A stretch of DNA of 64,000 bases from JAWWPY01 sp963822825 (lineage in GTDB: Bacteria; Actinomycetota; Actinomycetes; Streptosporangiales; Streptosporangiaceae): NCBI GenBank assembly GCA_963822825.1, contig CAWGIW010000014.1:62001-126000 (forward strand), in the 5' to 3' direction. Position 1 is the first letter of the stretch; each line of letters starts with the position of its first letter. The position numbers were made by a program, and so were the translations under genes. This document shows positions 1 through 9,399 of this stretch, piece after piece. Under the pieces are notes generated by a model. The model was not told the origin of the DNA. It saw only the letters and a program-made list of their open reading frames with translations, and did not search any database.

Positions 1-1
1 G

Positions 2-634
2 CATGCGGCGGCCAAAGGGAACGCGTTCATGGGAGCCGGGGTGCTCGTTCGCAAGTTCGGCACCAAGCGGATCTCCGCGATCCGCGGTGGCCTGGACCTG
101 CTGCCGTGGAGCGGGCCGCTGTTCCTGCTTGCGGTGCTCGCGCTCGGTGCGATGCCGCCGTTCGGCATCTTCCGGAGCGAGTTCGAGATCGTGGCGGGCG
201 GCTTCGCGTCTGGTGGCAACGCGGCGGCCGCCGTTCTTATCGTGGGTGTCACGGTCGCGTTCTTCGGGCTGGCCGCCACGACCAGCCGGATGCTCCTGTC
301 GCCCCAGGCTAGGGTGGCCGACCGTGCCCCGGCCGGCCTGGACCCGGTGTCAGCTGCGGTCGCCGGACCAGCCGCCTGGACGAGCGGGATCGGTGGCCCC
401 GGCAGCGCGGCGATCGCAGGAGGCTCCGGAGACCGTCTTCTCGGGCCCGTCCTGGCCGGCGCGCCGGGAGGCCGCCCGGCCCGGCCGGTTAACCCGCGCG
501 GCGAGCCGAGCGCCTGGATGGTCGTGCCGGTCGCGGCAGGTGCCGTGGCCCTGATCGTGCTCGGCGTGCACCCGCCGGCTGAGCTGACCGAGTTGCTTGC
601 CCGCGCTGTTCGCGACCTGAGCGGGGCTGCGTGA
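2..634 (+). CDS. hycQ: Hydrogenase-related complex, HyfF/HycQ-like antiporter subunit, 3' part
   Basis: This is the C-terminal 210 residues of a NuoN/HyfF-like membrane subunit; the 5' end lies outside the window. The frame is open from base 2 and begins HAAAKG, which matches the conserved lysine helix of complex I antiporter subunits, so the ATG at 29 is internal. The segment GAMPPFGIFRSEF is the typical late transmembrane motif of this family. At least three hydrophobic helices are visible, with a long soluble loop near residues 110-165. The right-hand operon has an intact homologue at 11286-12764, whose matching region reads GSPPFGLFLSEF. The product would be a proton-translocating subunit in the plasma membrane. 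It is followed after 15 bp by the large subunit, in the same order as the right-hand copy. Confidence 0.85.
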   Translation, partial: HAAAKGNAFMGAGVLVRKFGTKRISAIRGGLDLLPWSGPLFLLAVLALGAMPPFGIFRSEFEIVAGGFASGGNAAAAVLIVGVTVAFFGLAATTSRMLLSPQARVADRAPAGLDPVSAAVAGPAAWTSGIGGPGSAAIAGGSGDRLLGPVLAGAPGGRPARPVNPRGEPSAWMVVPVAAGAVALIVLGVHPPAELTELLARAVRDLSGAA

Positions 635-649
635 TGGCCGCAATGACCA

Positions 650-2128
650 GTGCCGCGACGGCTGCGAGCGTGCCTGGCCCTGTGGGATGAGCTGGCCACC
701 GACGTCACGGCCGGCCGCAGGTTCGCTGACCTCTTCGCGACCGCGCGCCCGGACGGGCTGCTGCTGTCCGCGCAGCTGGCGGGCCCGGACGGCATCACCA
801 CGCGCGAAGCTCTGCTCCCCCCGGGCGCGGCGAGCTACCCGGCGCTGACACCACGCCTGGGTGCAGCGTTCTGGTACGAGCGGGAAATCCATGACCTGTT
901 CGGCGTCGTCCCGGACGGGCACCCGCGGCCGGAGCCGCTGCTCCTGCCGCTGACGGGTGTCGGCGCGCCCCGGCCCAGGCCGGGGCAGGGCGGCCAGCCT
1001 GCGGCCGCCGATCCCGACCCCGGCGTCTTGCCGCGTCATGTCGTCGGCCCCGGCATGTTCACGATCCCGCACGGCCCGGTCCGCTCCGGCGTGGTCGAGT
1101 CGGTGGAATATCTGGTGGAGACGCCGGGCGAGGACATCCCGCACCTGAACATGCGCGTGTTCTACAAGCACCGCGGAATCGAGAAGCGGTTCGAGAGCAT
1201 GACCACGGCCGACGGGGTGCTGCTGGCCGAGCGCACCGAAGGGACGGCCTCCGTCGCGCACGCGCTCGCGTACTGCCATGCCCTGGAGCGCATCGCGGGC
1301 ACTGACGTCCCGTGGACCGCCGCACTGGTCAGGACGCTGCACGCCGAGCTGGAGCGGCTGGCCTGCCACTTCGATGTCGTCGTGCGGCTAGCCGACGCGG
1401 CCGGGCTTGCCGTGGCGACGGCCAGGTTCGGCTGGCACAAGGAGCAGGTGCTTCGCCTGGCGGGCAAGTTGTGCGGCAGCCGGTTCGGCCGGGGGGTGGT
1501 CGTGCCGGGCGGGGTGAACAGGCTCCCGCTGCTCGGCCCGGCTGACGTGCTGGCGGCCATTGACGGCCTGGAACCACGCGTCACAGCGGATCTGCGGACG
1601 CTGATGGGTACTGCGTCGTTCCTGGACCGGCTGCGGCGAACCGGGCCGCTGCGGCCGGAGCGGGCTCGCGAGCACGGCGCGCTCGGGCCGGTCGGCAAGG
1701 CGTCGGGGTTCGCCGATGACGCACGCCGGGCACGTCCCTATGACGCCTACCGTTCGCTTGGCCTGCGAGCCGCCACTCGGCCGGCCGGTGACGCGCTGGC
1801 CAGGCTCCAGGTTCGTCTGGACGAAGTCGCCCAGGCCTTTCACCTGCTGCGGCAGGCGGCCGACGAACTCAGCGAGGCCGCCGAGGGGCCACTGCAGGCC
1901 GTCTGCGATGCGCGTGCCGGGCGGGGCGTCGGCTGGGCCGAGGCGCCGCAGGGCGAGGTGCTCTACGACGTGCGGGTCGAGGACGGCCGTATCCGCCGTT
2001 GCCGGCCTCGCTCGGCGTCCTTCCACAATCTCGTGCTGATGCACGAGGTGTTCGCCGGTGACATCCTCACTGACTTCCCGTTCATCGAGGCGAGCTTCGG
2101 GCTGTCAGTGGCGGGAGTGGCCGGCTAG
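650..2128 (+). CDS. hycE: Hydrogenase-related large subunit without NiFe ligands (left copy)
   Basis: This 492-residue protein is a NuoC-NuoD (HycE/HyfG) fusion. The N-terminal domain carries the NuoC-like motif WYEREIHDLFGV near residue 83. The NuoD-like part starts near residue 140 with FTIPHGPVRSGVVE and continues with FYKHRGIEKRF. In NiFe enzymes the first metal motif reads ERVCGIC; here the same place reads ERTEGTA. The C-terminal DPCxxC motif is replaced by EASFGLS. All four metal-binding cysteines are therefore absent, as in complex I NuoD and in hydrogenase-related (Ehr) complexes. The GTG start at 650 has only a weak ribosome site; an in-frame stop just upstream excludes a longer start. 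It probably forms the soluble arm of a membrane complex with the fusion protein downstream. Confidence 0.85.
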   Translation: MPRRLRACLALWDELATDVTAGRRFADLFATARPDGLLLSAQLAGPDGITTREALLPPGAASYPALTPRLGAAFWYEREIHDLFGVVPDGHPRPEPLLLPLTGVGAPRPRPGQGGQPAAADPDPGVLPRHVVGPGMFTIPHGPVRSGVVESVEYLVETPGEDIPHLNMRVFYKHRGIEKRFESMTTADGVLLAERTEGTASVAHALAYCHALERIAGTDVPWTAALVRTLHAELERLACHFDVVVRLADAAGLAVATARFGWHKEQVLRLAGKLCGSRFGRGVVVPGGVNRLPLLGPADVLAAIDGLEPRVTADLRTLMGTASFLDRLRRTGPLRPERAREHGALGPVGKASGFADDARRARPYDAYRSLGLRAATRPAGDALARLQVRLDEVAQAFHLLRQAADELSEAAEGPLQAVCDARAGRGVGWAEAPQGEVLYDVRVEDGRIRRCRPRSASFHNLVLMHEVFAGDILTDFPFIEASFGLSVAGVAG

Positions 2129-2164
2129 ATGGCGGATCGGTTCCGGACACAGGTGAGGTCGTAG

Positions 2165-5038
2165 ATGTGGCCACTACGAGGCCTGCGGGACGGCGTGCTC
2201 ACCACACGCTGGCCGGCCAGGCCGGACGAATACGCGGCGGTGACCCGCGGGCCGGCGACGGTTCTGACCCCGCTGCCCGCGCGTGCCGATCAGCTTGACG
2301 GCTTGTGCCCAACCGGCGCCATCAGCCGGGAGCGCCACGGCATGATCCGGCTCGACCAAGGCCTCTGCATTCAGTGCGGCCGCTGCGTAGCAGCTTTCCC
2401 GGAGGTGTTCGGGTGGGCGGCGGGTCCAGGCAGTGCCTCGCCCGCCCGGCCCGCGCTGATCGTGCCGGCAGTCACCGAGACACCAGAGCGCCTGTCAGCG
2501 ATCAGCGATGATCTGCGGGCCAGGACCCGGGCACTGCGCCGGTCGGTGCACCTGCGGCATGTTGACGCCGGGTCCGACGGCGCGGAGGAATGGGAGATCC
2601 TGGCCCTGCTCAACCCCGTCTACGACGTGCACCGGCTCGGGATCTTCTTCACCGCCAGCCCCCGGCACGCGGACGTGCTGCTGGTGACCGGCGCCGGGGC
2701 GCGCGGGATGACCGAGCCGCTGCGCCGGACCTATGACGCGATGCCGCACCCGAAGACCGTGATCGCGGTCGGCACCGACGCGGTGGGCGGTGGCCTGATC
2801 AGTCCGTCCTACGCCGTCACCGGGGGCGTCGCGGCCACCGTGCCGGTGGACGTCTGGCTGCCAGGCTCGCCGCCGAGCCCGTTCAGCATCCTGTATGCGC
2901 TGCTGCTCGCGCTGGGGCGCCTGCCGCGGCCCGGGGGCGGACCGGTGACGGGGTACTCGGCCGTGCTGGCCGCTGGCCTCGCGCTGCTGGCTGCCGGCGC
3001 CGCTACGGACCTCGTGCTCGGGGCCAGCCGGCCCCGGCTGGTGCCAGTCCCGTACCTGCTCGGGCTGGCGGCCTCGGCGTGCCTGGTGGTGGCCGGGGCC
3101 GGCGCGCTTGCGGGCCGAACAGTCCGGCTCGGGGCGGCTGGTGCCCTCGGGCCCGGCACGATCGGGCTCGCCGCCGACCGGCTGTCCGGCCTCTTCCTGG
3201 TGATCGCGTTCGGCGCAGCCGCGGCCGTCTCGATGGCGTTCGCCAGCTGGGCCGGCCGCGTCCGGCCGGGCCGCCGCGGTCTTGGCGCGAGCTATGCCCT
3301 GGCCATGGGCGCGGTGGCCGTGGTGCTCACCGCCAGGGACGCGTTCACCTTGCTGTTCGCATGGGAGACGCTGACGCTCGCGTTCTACCTGCTGTCCGGT
3401 TTCGAGCGGGCCAGGGCCGGACGGACGGATGCAGCGCTGGTCACGCTCGCGTTCGGCCGGATCAGCGGCGTGGCCCTGCTGGCTGGCCTGCTGCTGCTGG
3501 CCTGCCGATCAGGGTCGCTGACCCTGGCCGGCCTGGCGCACGTCGCCCCCGGCGCGCTGCGCTCGGCCGCACAGGTGCTGCTGCTGCTCGGCTTCGCCGT
3601 GAAGGTGGGCCTGGTGCCATTCCAGGTCTGGCTGCCGCGCGGCTATGCAGCCGCGCCCGGCCCGGCCCGGGCGATCATGGCAGGCGTAGCCGTCAACGTC
3701 GGCTTCTACGGGCTCTGGCGCACGCTCGCGCTGCTCGGGCCACCGCCGTCGTGGGTGACCGGGGTACTGCTGGTGCTGGCCGGCCTCACCGCAGTGCTCG
3801 GGATCGCGCACGCGGCCGTGCAGGGCGGCCTGCAGCGGGTCATCGCGTACTCCAGCGTGGAGAACACGGGACTGATCCTGGCGGGCTTCGGCGTGGCGAT
3901 GGCCGGCGCGGCTATCAGGGACAGGAACCTGCTGGCGGTCGGGCTGCTCGCCGCGACGCTCCAGGTTGTGGCCCACACGGCGGCGAAATCGCTGCTGTTC
4001 ACGGCCAGCGCACAGATCGAGGCAGCCGCCGGGACCGGCGACCTCGACGAGCTGCGCGGGACAGCCCGGCTGGTGCCCTGGAGCGGCACCGGGCTGGCGA
4101 TCGGCAGCCTGACCCTGGCTGGCCTCCCGCCGACCGCAGGATTCGTCTCGGAGTGGTTCCTGCTCGAGGCGCTGATGCAGCAGTTCCGGGTTCCAGGGCT
4201 CGGTGACCGGCTGCTGCTGGCCGTCGCAGGTGCCGCCGTGGCGCTGACAGCCGGATTCGCCGGCGTGACGTTCGTCAGGCTGATCGGCCTGATCGTGCTC
4301 GGCAAGCCGTCCCGGCGCAGCATGGGCCGCCGCGGTGACTACGGCGCTGGCGGGCGTGCCGGGATCGTCCTGCTCGCGGCGGCCTGCCTGGGTATCGCCG
4401 CGCTGACGCCGCTGGAGATCCGGGTCATCGCCGCAGGCCTGTCGCCGATCGTGCCGGCAGCGGTAACGGCTGGCGCACTGAAGTCCCCCTGGGTGCTGCA
4501 GCCGGTGTTTGCCGGATTCTCGATCCTGTCGCCGTCCTGGCTGTGGGTGGTGATGCCTGCTCTCTTCCTGATTGTCGCCCTGGCCGCGTGGGCAGCCGCG
4601 GGCCGCAGGCTCCTGCGCGTGCGCCGCGTCCCGCCATGGCGGTCAGCAACGGCGGGGGTGTCCGGGCAGGACAGTTACACGGCCTTCGGATTCGCCAACC
4701 CGACCCGCCGCGTGCTCGCCGCGGTGCTGCATACCAGGGCCGAAGTCCGGCTGATCGAAGCGCCCAGGGCTGACAGCGGAGCAGCGGGGCCCAGGCCAGC
4801 GCCGGCCCAGGCCGCCGGCCCGGGCAGGGACAGCGAGCCGGTGGGAGCGGCGCATGTCGGTTACAGCTCCGACGTCATCGAGGTAGTCGAGGAGTACCTC
4901 TACCGGCCTGTCCTGCGCCCATTCCTCGCGCTCGTAAGGACCGCGCAGCGACTCCAATCTGGCCGCCTCGATGCCTACCTCGCCTACATGCTCATCGCCC
5001 TGATCGCAGTGCTAGCCGTCGTGACTGCGCTGCACTGA
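2165..5038 (+). CDS. Ferredoxin / small subunit / NuoL-like antiporter triple fusion
   Basis: This 957-residue protein joins three subunits that are separate genes in the right-hand operon. Residues 1-80 are HyfH-like, with C48 and C68-x2-C71-x2-C74 for one [4Fe-4S] cluster. Residues 125-255 are the NuoB/HyfI-like small subunit (DVHRLGIFFTASPRHAD, SYAVTGG). Residues 260-957 are a NuoL/HyfB-like proton pump with about 14 membrane helices and a C-terminal tail. The pump keeps the key charges: E401 in FAWETL, K480 in GFAVKVGL and K608 in TAAKSLLF. The four small-subunit ligands, C56, C59, C123 and C152 in the 8842-9399 paralogue, are here D138, E141, D205 and S235, so the proximal cluster cannot form in the usual way. 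There is a 36-bp gap from the large subunit and a GGTGAGG ribosome site. Confidence 0.9.
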   Translation: MWPLRGLRDGVLTTRWPARPDEYAAVTRGPATVLTPLPARADQLDGLCPTGAISRERHGMIRLDQGLCIQCGRCVAAFPEVFGWAAGPGSASPARPALIVPAVTETPERLSAISDDLRARTRALRRSVHLRHVDAGSDGAEEWEILALLNPVYDVHRLGIFFTASPRHADVLLVTGAGARGMTEPLRRTYDAMPHPKTVIAVGTDAVGGGLISPSYAVTGGVAATVPVDVWLPGSPPSPFSILYALLLALGRLPRPGGGPVTGYSAVLAAGLALLAAGAATDLVLGASRPRLVPVPYLLGLAASACLVVAGAGALAGRTVRLGAAGALGPGTIGLAADRLSGLFLVIAFGAAAAVSMAFASWAGRVRPGRRGLGASYALAMGAVAVVLTARDAFTLLFAWETLTLAFYLLSGFERARAGRTDAALVTLAFGRISGVALLAGLLLLACRSGSLTLAGLAHVAPGALRSAAQVLLLLGFAVKVGLVPFQVWLPRGYAAAPGPARAIMAGVAVNVGFYGLWRTLALLGPPPSWVTGVLLVLAGLTAVLGIAHAAVQGGLQRVIAYSSVENTGLILAGFGVAMAGAAIRDRNLLAVGLLAATLQVVAHTAAKSLLFTASAQIEAAAGTGDLDELRGTARLVPWSGTGLAIGSLTLAGLPPTAGFVSEWFLLEALMQQFRVPGLGDRLLLAVAGAAVALTAGFAGVTFVRLIGLIVLGKPSRRSMGRRGDYGAGGRAGIVLLAAACLGIAALTPLEIRVIAAGLSPIVPAAVTAGALKSPWVLQPVFAGFSILSPSWLWVVMPALFLIVALAAWAAAGRRLLRVRRVPPWRSATAGVSGQDSYTAFGFANPTRRVLAAVLHTRAEVRLIEAPRADSGAAGPRPAPAQAAGPGRDSEPVGAAHVGYSSDVIEVVEEYLYRPVLRPFLALVRTAQRLQSGRLDAYLAYMLIALIAVLAVVTALH

Positions 5039-5111
5039 GCCGGCCGATGGAACCGACGCATTGAGCCGGCCGCGTCGGCGTAGAGGTACTGGCTTGGCCC
5101 GCAACACGAGG

Positions 5112-5537
5112 TCAGCGGGTGACCAAGATGGAGCAGCCTGCATGGCGGCTTACCTTCTCGGCAGTTGTGCTGAAGAATCGAGCCCAGAGAGCGGAATGGC
5201 CGCTATGCCCGACAACCAGGAGACCCGCGCGGTGGATCGCAGCGGCCTGGACTAGCTGCTGCGGGGCGTGACCGATGCGGATTTCGGTGGTCAGCGCTAC
5301 GCCATGTTCGTCGGCGTAAGCAACTGCTGCTTTGAGCCAGCGCCGGCAGGCTCGCTGTCCGATCTCGTGCGCATCCTGGACCTCGCCAATACTGTCGCCC
5401 GCACGCGGCAAGTGTTCCTCTACTGCGACGGCGGTCAATTCTGTGCCTATCAGCTCGCGGGTGAGTTCAATCGCCTGTGCGAGGGCACGTCTCGCGCCAG
5501 GGGAGTCGTTGTAGCCCACCACGATCCGGGCGATCAC
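5112..5537 (-). CDS. Universal stress protein (UspA family)
   Basis: This is a single-domain, 141-residue UspA protein. It starts VIARIVVGYNDSPGARRAL, the first beta strand with the nucleotide-site aspartate, and contains LLVVGHSGHSALWARFFSTTAEKVSRH, which corresponds to the G-x2-G-x9-G(S/T) ATP-binding loop, here with a less regular spacing. The GTG at 5537 is chosen because GGGAGG lies six bases upstream; an ATG at 5666 would add an unrelated, low-complexity extension. It is convergent with the fusion gene that ends at 5038, and lies between the two hydrogenase-related operons together with the USP at 6240. Such proteins are often co-regulated with hypoxia or dormancy genes in actinobacteria; that link is inferred here from position only. 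Confidence 0.85.
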   Translation of the reverse strand: MIARIVVGYNDSPGARRALAQAIELTRELIGTELTAVAVEEHLPRAGDSIGEVQDAHEIGQRACRRWLKAAVAYADEHGVALTTEIRIGHAPQQLVQAAAIHRAGLLVVGHSGHSALWARFFSTTAEKVSRHAGCSILVTR

Positions 5538-6239
5538 AGTATCCCTCCCAGCGTTTGAGTGCCGGGCAAGCATCTTCGTCGGCTTCGTCCACATTCTCGC
5601 GCCATTTGCGGGCGGCTGTGCCGCAGCATATGATGGCTGCGGCGATGAGGCTCGCCGCGAGAACACACCCGGGGAGCCTGCTGCAAGGCCAGGCGGGCCG
5701 CCTGAGCCCGGCGCGGTCCACGGGTCCCCTGGAGGCAGGCGGCCCCGTCATCAGGCAGCCCATGCCAGCGGGGACATTCAGCGCGCAGCAGGCAGGCGCT
5801 TCCCGGCGCAGAGCCGCGGGCCCCCCATGCTGGCCTGGCACCAGACCGGAATGCCCGCACCGCCGCCCGCCACAGCAGCAAGACTTCGTATTCACTTACC
5901 TGGGACATGCTCGACTCCGGTTCGCCGGTTGGCCTCAGGTAGGGACTGTCAGCGGTGACGCGGTGTTCGTGGCGAGCCCCATCGCCGGGTAGCGAGTCAA
6001 GCAAGCATGGTGCTGGTCAGTCAAGGCGGTGAAGGTATGCCTGGTCAGCCGGCCCGGTGTCGTTTGCGGCTTGTGAGCGGGCGCGCCGCCCCACACAATG
6101 GCGGTGGCGATGAGGCTCGCCGGAATCGCGGGAGGACAGCTCGCTGATGGCCTCTACACCTGACATCTGCCCGCTGTGGTGCTGAGGAGGCCACCATGCC
6201 TGCTGGTCTTTCGTACGGCGTCGAGATGGAGGTGACCCG
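5538..6239. other. Intergenic region between two USP genes, no supported gene
   Basis: About 700 bp separate two divergent universal stress protein genes. Several open frames cross it on both strands, but none has a ribosome site, a recognisable domain or consistent third-position bias. One minus-strand frame contains a short hydrophobic stretch (near 5610-5660, residues LAASLIAAAIICCG) that could be a membrane anchor, but it has no convincing start. The region should hold the promoters of both USP genes. Confidence 0.5.
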
Positions 6240-6686
6240 GTGACCGCCGCCGGGCCATTCCGCCGGGTGCTCGTGGGATGGGACACATCCGCCGATGCCG
6301 CCGAGGCGCTGGCCGCAGCGGCGTCGATCGCTGGCGGCGACGGCGGCCATGTTGTTGCTCTTGCGGTGGTGCAACAAGTTCCGAGTACTGAGGCCGCGGA
6401 CGATCACGACAGCGAGCGGGCCGCGATCAGGCTGCGGGCCGAAGCGAGCTTCGAACGGGTGCGGCGCGCAGCGGCGGCAGGCCATCAGGTCCGGATGAGC
6501 TTGCAGATCGTCGAGGACAAGCAGGTCGCCCGCGCCGTATGCGACTACGCCGTCGAGCATGGCTTCGATCTGCTGGTGCTGGGCCGTCACGGGGACGGCG
6601 CGGGCCTCCGCTCACGGCTTGGCCGGGTGGCGGAGGCGGCGGCCCGAGGAACCGCGATCCCGGTGTTGCTGCTCGGCGCACCCTGA
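6240..6686 (+). CDS. Universal stress protein (UspA family)
   Basis: This is a 148-residue single-domain USP. The N-terminus reads RVLVGWDTSADAAEAL and the C-terminal nucleotide loop reads LVLGRHGDGAGLRSRLGRVAEAAA, ending IPVLLLGAP, all typical of UspA. A GGAGG motif lies seven bases before the GTG start. It is closely similar in its C-terminal half to the frameshifted USP at 14582-15042 (both contain DYA-EHGFDLLVLGR), so the two are paralogues flanking the right-hand hydrogenase-related operon. It converges on that operon's last gene, which ends at 6831. Confidence 0.88.
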   Translation: MTAAGPFRRVLVGWDTSADAAEALAAAASIAGGDGGHVVALAVVQQVPSTEAADDHDSERAAIRLRAEASFERVRRAAAAGHQVRMSLQIVEDKQVARAVCDYAVEHGFDLLVLGRHGDGAGLRSRLGRVAEAAARGTAIPVLLLGAP

Positions 6687-6830
6687 CCCAGTCAGGCTGC
6701 CTCCGGGGGCATTCTGAAGGTGCACGACGGCGAGGTCCAGCTACCTTCGTGCGGGCAGGCGACCAGGCCGATGGCCGCCCGGCAGAGAACGGCACCGACC
6801 CGGGCGGCACCGGACAGGCCCGGCCAGTTG

Positions 6831-8845
6831 TCAGATGGCGCCCAGCAGGTAGGCGACGAGCAGCATCGCGAAGACATAGAAAAGGTAGAGGTTGACGTCG
6901 CCGGACTGAAGCGGCCGGACCACGTCGGCCAGCCACTCGAACGCCCGGATGATGGGGCGGTAGAGGTAGCGCTCGAAGACCGGGGTCACCTGGGATTCGT
7001 AATGCACCGGTCCCGACCGGCCCGCGGGGTCGTCTGAGGCGCGGCGCACTGACACCGACGGCCGGTAGAGCGCGTCGAACATGACCCGGGTGGGGGCGGA
7101 GAACGTCATCGCCGAGTACTGCATGCGGGGCTTGAACTCCAGGATGCCGCCGTCCCACACCGGCACGGTGACGCTCTGGGCGCGCGGCCGCCCGGCCAGG
7201 TAGATCAGCAGCGGGACGATCGCCGTGGCGAGCATGAACGCCGCCAGGTAGGTGGGCGAGAACGCCGAGAAGTCAGTGTGCGCGGGAATCACGGTCAGGT
7301 TTCCGGGCAGCAGAACCGGCCGCAGGCCCACACCGGTGACCGTGCGCACCGCCCGGGAAAGGGCGATCAGCACCAGCGGTGCGCCTACTCCGAGCGCGAC
7401 GCAGCAGGCGGCCAGCAGCGCTGGCCCGGCCACCGGCTGGCTGGACTCGGTGGCGGCAGCGGCCTGCCGGGTGCGCGGCATGCCGAGGAACGGTATCCCG
7501 AACCCGCGGACGAAGGCGTAGATGGCCAGTCCGCCGGTCAGCCCGAGCGCCGCGGCGGCCAGCACGATCAGGATGCCGAGCAGGTGGCTGCCGGTCCGGA
7601 AACCCTGGAACAGCCCCTGGAAGATCAGCCATTCGCTGACGAAGCAGCACAGCGGGGGGAGGGCGGCGATGCCGACTGTCCCGGTGAAGGTGATGACCGC
7701 GCTGCGGCGCAGCCGGTGGATCAGCCCCCCGAGCCGGTCCATGTCCCTGGTGCCGGTGGCGTGCTCCACCACGCCCGCCTCCAGGAACAGCAGTGCCTTG
7801 CTGGTCCCGTGGCTGGCCACGTGGTAGAGGCCGGCCAGCAGCAGGAACGCCCACAGCGCGTGCTGGCCGTAGGCACCGAAGATCATGGCGGCGCCGAACG
7901 CGGTGACGATGATCCCGGTGTTCTCGATGGTGGAGAAGGCGAGGAACCGTTTGATGTCGCGCTCGGTCAGCGCGTACAGGACGCCGATGGCGGCGGTCAC
8001 CGCGCCGGCGGCCATGGTGATCAGCCCGAGCCAGGCCGGCCGCCGGGAAGCAGCCGGAAGGCGAACAGCGCGATCCCGTAGATGCCCAGTTTGACCACGA
8101 GCCCGGACAGGAACGCTGACCCGTCGGCCGGCGCGACCGGGTGTGCCTCGGGCAGCCAGACGTGCAGCGGCACCAGGCCGGCCTTGAACCCGAATCCAGC
8201 CAGCGCCAGCAGGTAGGCCGTATCCCGCCAGCCCGCCGGGACCAGGTGCGCCCGCGCGGCCATCACGTCAAGCTGCATGGTGTGCGTCTTCGTCGCGAGG
8301 ATGACGAAGGCCGCGATGATCAGCACGAAGCCGGCTTCGGACAAGGCCAGGAACCAGAACCCTCCTTCCGCAACGGAACTGCGCCGCGGGTGCCGCAGGA
8401 TGAGCAGGTAACACAGCACCGCCATCGATTCCCAGGCCACCAGGAAAGTCAGCACGCCGCCCGCGGCCAGCACCGCGAGGCAGGCCAGCAGCGCGAGATT
8501 GTAGATAGCCAGGTAGAGGGCGCTGCCATGACCGGGCTCGTGATAGCGCGGGGCGTACAGCGCGGTGCCGATCGCGACGAGGCCGAGCAGCGCGACGAAC
8601 ACCCCGGCCAGGCTGCTGGTTTGCAGTTGCAGCGTGCCGACCACCACCGACCCGCCCAGGCTGACCATCCGCGAGTTCCCCGACAGCAGCGAGGACACCC
8701 CTGCGGCTACCGCCGCCGCCCCACCGAGCCCGGACGCTGCGCAGGCGGCCCGCACCCCGGCCTGGGCCGTCCCGGCGGCCAGCAGCAGCAGCGCGGCGAG
8801 CCCCCAGCAGGCGGCCGCCGCGATCATCCAGGCCAGCGCGTTCAC
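6831..8845 (-). CDS. hyfB: NuoL/HyfB-like antiporter subunit (frameshift near 8035)
   Basis: This is the last gene of the right-hand operon, about 670 residues over two frames. The first frame runs from the GTG at 8845, which overlaps the small-subunit stop (GTGA), and ends at 8021 with LLPGGRPGSG. The second frame continues AAGAVTAAIGVLYALTERDIKRFLAFSTIENTG and ends at 6831. One base appears missing around 8030-8045, so this is either a sequencing error or a recent mutation. Pump residues are visible: VAWESMAVLCYLL (TM5 glutamate), GFGFKAGLVPLHVWLPEAHP (TM7 lysine) and GTSKALLFLEAG (TM12 lysine). It is homologous to residues 260-957 of the left fusion protein, including a matching C-terminal tail (VFERYLYRPIIRAFEWL against VVEEYLYRPVLRPFLAL). 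Confidence 0.82.
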
Positions 8846-9399
8846 GTCGTGACCTCGTGGGTGAAGCTGAGGCCGCCCACCTTCTCCGCGAGCCGGCCCA
8901 CGGCCACCAGCAGCCCGTGCAGCAGGGCGAGCGGGCTGGGCGGGCAGCCAGGAATCCACACGTCAACGGGCAGGATCTCGGAGACGGTGCCATGCACGAA
9001 TGCGTCGGCCTGATACACGCCGCCCAGCGCGCAGGCCCCGGTCGCGACGACGACCTTGGGACCGGGCATCGCCTGGTAGGTCTTGCGAGCCGCGACGTCC
9101 ATGGCCCGGATCATCGGGCCCGTCGCGAGCAGCAGGTCAGCGTGCCGCGGGGCGGGGGTGAAGAAGAAGCCGAGCCGGTGCAGGTCGTAGTGGGGGGCGG
9201 CGAGCAGCCGGATCTCCTGCTCGCACACCGCGCACGATCCGGTGTCCAGCGTGCGGATGTGCAGGCTGCGGCCGAACTGGCGGGCGATCTGCTCGCGCAG
9301 CTTCCTGGCCGCCTGTTCCTCCTCGGCCTGCTCTTCCTCGGCGAGGCGCGCCCCGGCCGGCTGGCCCAGCGGCGGGAGCGGCACCGGGCCCGGCGTCAT
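8842..9399 (-). CDS. hyfI: Hydrogenase-related small subunit (NuoB/HyfI-like)
   Basis: This 185-residue protein carries the proximal [4Fe-4S] cluster of the complex. All four ligands are present: C56 and C59 in DTGSCAVCEQE, C123 in TGACALGG and C152 in IPGCPPSP. The N-terminal 40 residues are a Glu/Ala-rich helix. The ATG at 9399 overlaps the ferredoxin stop (ATGA), and the stop overlaps the next GTG, which indicates translational coupling. It is the intact counterpart of residues 125-255 of the left fusion protein, which lacks every one of these cysteines. It should pass electrons between the ferredoxin subunit and the large subunit at the membrane interface; the electron partner is unknown. 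Confidence 0.9.
   Translation of the reverse strand: MTPGPVPLPPLGQPAGARLAEEEQAEEEQAARKLREQIARQFGRSLHIRTLDTGSCAVCEQEIRLLAAPHYDLHRLGFFFTPAPRHADLLLATGPMIRAMDVAARKTYQAMPGPKVVVATGACALGGVYQADAFVHGTVSEILPVDVWIPGCPPSPLALLHGLLVAVGRLAEKVGGLSFTHEVTT

Noticed and set aside
350..1369. Long minus-strand open frames opposite the hydrogenase-related genes
   Set aside because: They are shadows typical of high-GC coding DNA; they have no domains and the opposite strand carries clear families.
3509..4323. Minus-strand ORFs in the antiporter part of the fusion gene
   Set aside because: They have no ribosome sites or domains, and the plus strand encodes conserved membrane helices there.
5935..5960. Half of a DosR-type box (GGGACT) near the stress-protein genes
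   Set aside because: Only one half-site is present, there is no matching inverted half, and it lies about 300 bp from the nearest start.
7278..8081. A Gln/Gly-rich plus-strand ORF opposite hyfB
   Set aside because: Composition and lack of motifs mark it as the antisense reading of the membrane protein gene.
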